This document shows, piece after piece, positions 47,002-48,349 of a stretch of 48,349 nucleotides of DNA. Origin of the DNA: an uncultured Verrucomicrobiota bacterium. GTDB lineage: Bacteria > Verrucomicrobiota > Verrucomicrobiia > Limisphaerales > CAIQOK01. Position 1 is the stretch's first letter; each line of letters opens with the position of its first letter. A program made the translations under genes and the position numbers. The stretch lies in NCBI GenBank assembly GCA_903873415.1, contig CAIQOK010000183.1, positions 1 through 48,349 of the forward strand, given 5' to 3'. The notes beneath the pieces are model-generated. The model searched no databases. It was not told where the DNA came from and was given only the letters and a program-made list of their open reading frames with translations.

Positions 47002-47023
47002 AATACTGTAATAATACTGTAAT
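47002..47023 (+). promoter_or_regulatory. Tandem 11-bp direct repeat upstream of the integrase
   Basis: AATACTGTAAT occurs twice in a row (47002-47012 and 47013-47023), about one helical turn apart, ending 10 bases before the integrase ATG. This fits a regulator or recombination-arm binding site. Confidence 0.5.
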
Positions 47024-47033
47024 CTGGAGGTCG

Positions 47034-48161
47034 ATGAAGGTGTCCAAGATCAAAATTACGACCAAGTCCGGCAAGAAGGAGGATCGTTGGAGGCTGTCCT
47101 ACTACAGCGCTCTACTGCGTGGAAATGTCCAGCGCCGGTTTCGCACAGAAGAGGACGCACGGGCAGCCTGGAAAGAAGTGGTCAAACGCCGGGTTAAGGG
47201 TTTGCCCGCACCCGTTGTTCAGGCGAACGCATACGAATTGGCAGATATTGCTGCCGCCCTAGACATCTGCCGGCTGCACAACACCCGGATCATTGATGCG
47301 GTGAATGGGTTCTTCTCAGGAAAGGCTGCAATGACTGAGGCCAATCGGAAGAACGCCGCTATCCCCGGTCTGGATGATCTCATTGCCTCTTTCGTCGCTG
47401 AAAAGTCTTTGGCCGGTTGTCGGGAAGCCACACTCAAGTCTTACCACGCCGCGATCAAAGGGATGGCCAGATGCTTGAAAGTTTCGCTGCCGAGCGCCAC
47501 CACCGCAGACATTGACCTCGGAATGGGCACGGCAGACATAAGCTCGGTCTCCAAGAACACCTACCTGCGCAATGCCCAGGTCTTTTATGGCTGGATGATC
47601 AAAGCCGGTCATCGCACAGACAATCCCTGCGATTCGGCCCGCAGCTATAAGGTGGAAGACTCCGACCCCTGCATCTACACCGCCGCACAGACGGAGACGC
47701 TAATGCGCACTGTGGCCCGTGTGGCCCCTCAGTTCGTCCGGGTCTATGCCATCGCCCTGTTCACCGGTATCCGCCCCGATGGCATCGCCAAGCTCACGGA
47801 GGCAGACCTGCTGCTGGACGAGAATCTCATCAAGGTTGGCTTCGAGCAGGACAAGACGGGCCAAAAATACTACGCCGAGATCCCGCCCAACTGTATGGCG
47901 TGGATCAAAGCCTACCCAGACAATCAGGAAATGGTCATTAACCGTTACAGCCGCAGCAAGATCTGCAAGGATGCCGGCGTGGAGCATGGGCATGATATTT
48001 ATCGCCATACCTTCGCCAGCCATCATCTGGCCGCGCATGGAAACGTGGAAAAGACCGTCCAAGCCCTAAATCACCGCAGCAGCGACATGCTTTTTAGGCA
48101 CTACCGTCATGCCGTCAAGCCGGATGAGGGTAAGGCTTATTTTTTGATCAGCCCCAAATGA
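47034..48161 (+). CDS. Tyrosine recombinase/integrase
   Basis: A 375-residue site-specific integrase. The N-terminal part (about 1-200) includes a core-binding helix region; the catalytic domain (about 205-375) has Arg247 in FTGIRPDGI, His320 and Arg324 in HDIYRHTFAS, a third-box histidine in LNHRSS and the nucleophile Tyr357 in FRHYRH. All active-site residues are present. ATG 47034 is chosen; GGAGG lies only 3 bases upstream, which is short, so GTG 47040 is an alternative. The longer frame from TTG 46998 would include the direct repeats and is unlikely. Proximity to tRNA-Lys indicates the edge of an integrative element whose other end lies outside the window. Confidence 0.9.
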   Translation: MKVSKIKITTKSGKKEDRWRLSYYSALLRGNVQRRFRTEEDARAAWKEVVKRRVKGLPAPVVQANAYELADIAAALDICRLHNTRIIDAVNGFFSGKAAMTEANRKNAAIPGLDDLIASFVAEKSLAGCREATLKSYHAAIKGMARCLKVSLPSATTADIDLGMGTADISSVSKNTYLRNAQVFYGWMIKAGHRTDNPCDSARSYKVEDSDPCIYTAAQTETLMRTVARVAPQFVRVYAIALFTGIRPDGIAKLTEADLLLDENLIKVGFEQDKTGQKYYAEIPPNCMAWIKAYPDNQEMVINRYSRSKICKDAGVEHGHDIYRHTFASHHLAAHGNVEKTVQALNHRSSDMLFRHYRHAVKPDEGKAYFLISPK

Positions 48162-48180
48162 TTTTTTTGGGGGTGGACAG

Positions 48181-48212
48181 CCAATGTATTATCCATCTGG
48201 ATAGTATATTGG
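48181..48212. promoter_or_regulatory. Imperfect palindrome before the last small gene
   Basis: A 15-base arm (48181-48195) pairs with 48198-48212 around a 2-base centre, with two mismatches. It ends 4 bases before the ATG at 48217, where it could act as an operator or mask the start. Confidence 0.45.
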
Positions 48213-48216
48213 AAAA

Positions 48217-48349
48217 ATGAATCACGAGGTTGAAATTGAGCAGGATATAATGGAGCTGCTCGCGGGAATGACAGACGAGGAGAAGGAAAAGGCGGCCTCC
48301 AACATGGAATCCACAGCCAGAGCCATCAGGAGGCTGATTTCCCGGCAGC
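48217..48349 (+). CDS. Small acidic protein, partial (runs off window)
   Basis: An open frame from ATG 48217 continuing past the window end; 44 residues are visible, starting MNHEVEIEQDIMELLAGMTD and then Glu/Lys-rich and probably helical. It shows no domain I recognise. Its place behind the integrase and the palindrome suggests a small accessory protein of the element. It could equally be an unrelated open frame. Confidence 0.45.
   Translation, partial: MNHEVEIEQDIMELLAGMTDEEKEKAASNMESTARAIRRLISRQ

Overview
The window looks like chromosomal DNA of a GC-rich bacterium of the PVC group, most likely Verrucomicrobiota. This is inferred from gene content: a secreted protein with three LamG-like domains and a short C-terminal cap, the planctomycete/verrucomicrobial oxidoreductase modules (membrane-bound-dehydrogenase-type beta-propeller, CxxCH heme domain, ThuA-like protein), a tandem nucleoside diphosphate kinase, a GT-C/TPR membrane protein and an lpxA homologue (an outer membrane with lipid A). 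No rRNA or other phylogenetic marker is present to settle the phylum.

Left part (1-18 kb): a YfcE-type phosphodiesterase, a DUF6580-type membrane protein, a GT-C/TPR membrane protein split by an in-frame amber codon, an RluA-type pseudouridine synthase, a zinc alcohol dehydrogenase, the collapsed remains of a BioF-like aminotransferase, an SDR oxidoreductase, enolase, a PHP-family histidinol phosphatase, cobalamin-dependent methionine synthase (metH) and pyruvate phosphate dikinase (ppdK). Enolase and ppdK both act at the PEP node of glycolysis/gluconeogenesis, and each has a recognisable sigma70-like promoter and an intrinsic terminator.

Middle (18-35 kb): a 587-bp MITE-like dispersed element with a 5-bp target duplication (an internally deleted relative lies at 1.6 kb), a DUF1232 protein, a giant two-domain glycogen debranching enzyme, a TPR-MshEN protein directly followed by a GspE/PilB ATPase (type II secretion or type IV pilus assembly), a proline-rich exported protein, lpxA, a decayed intergenic stretch, the LamG protein, an M14-type carboxypeptidase, a hemerythrin-like protein and a tandem nucleoside diphosphate kinase preceded by a tiny zinc-ribbon gene of 59 codons.

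Right part (35.9-46.3 kb): six consecutive minus-strand genes for predicted exported proteins (SGNH hydrolase, monoheme protein, ThuA-like protein, HEAT/cupredoxin/cytochrome protein, SGNH/beta-propeller protein, sialate O-acetylesterase-like protein). This resembles the secreted carbohydrate-processing and periplasmic redox clusters of PVC bacteria. The last 1.6 kb is the edge of a probable integrative element: tRNA-Lys(CTT), a tyrosine recombinase gene and the start of a small acidic protein gene running off the window.

The least explained features are the dispersed repeats (three kinds), the two damaged genes, the division of PVC redox modules between two proteins, and the integrase-proximal island edge. 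I found no CRISPR array, rRNA or complete insertion sequence.
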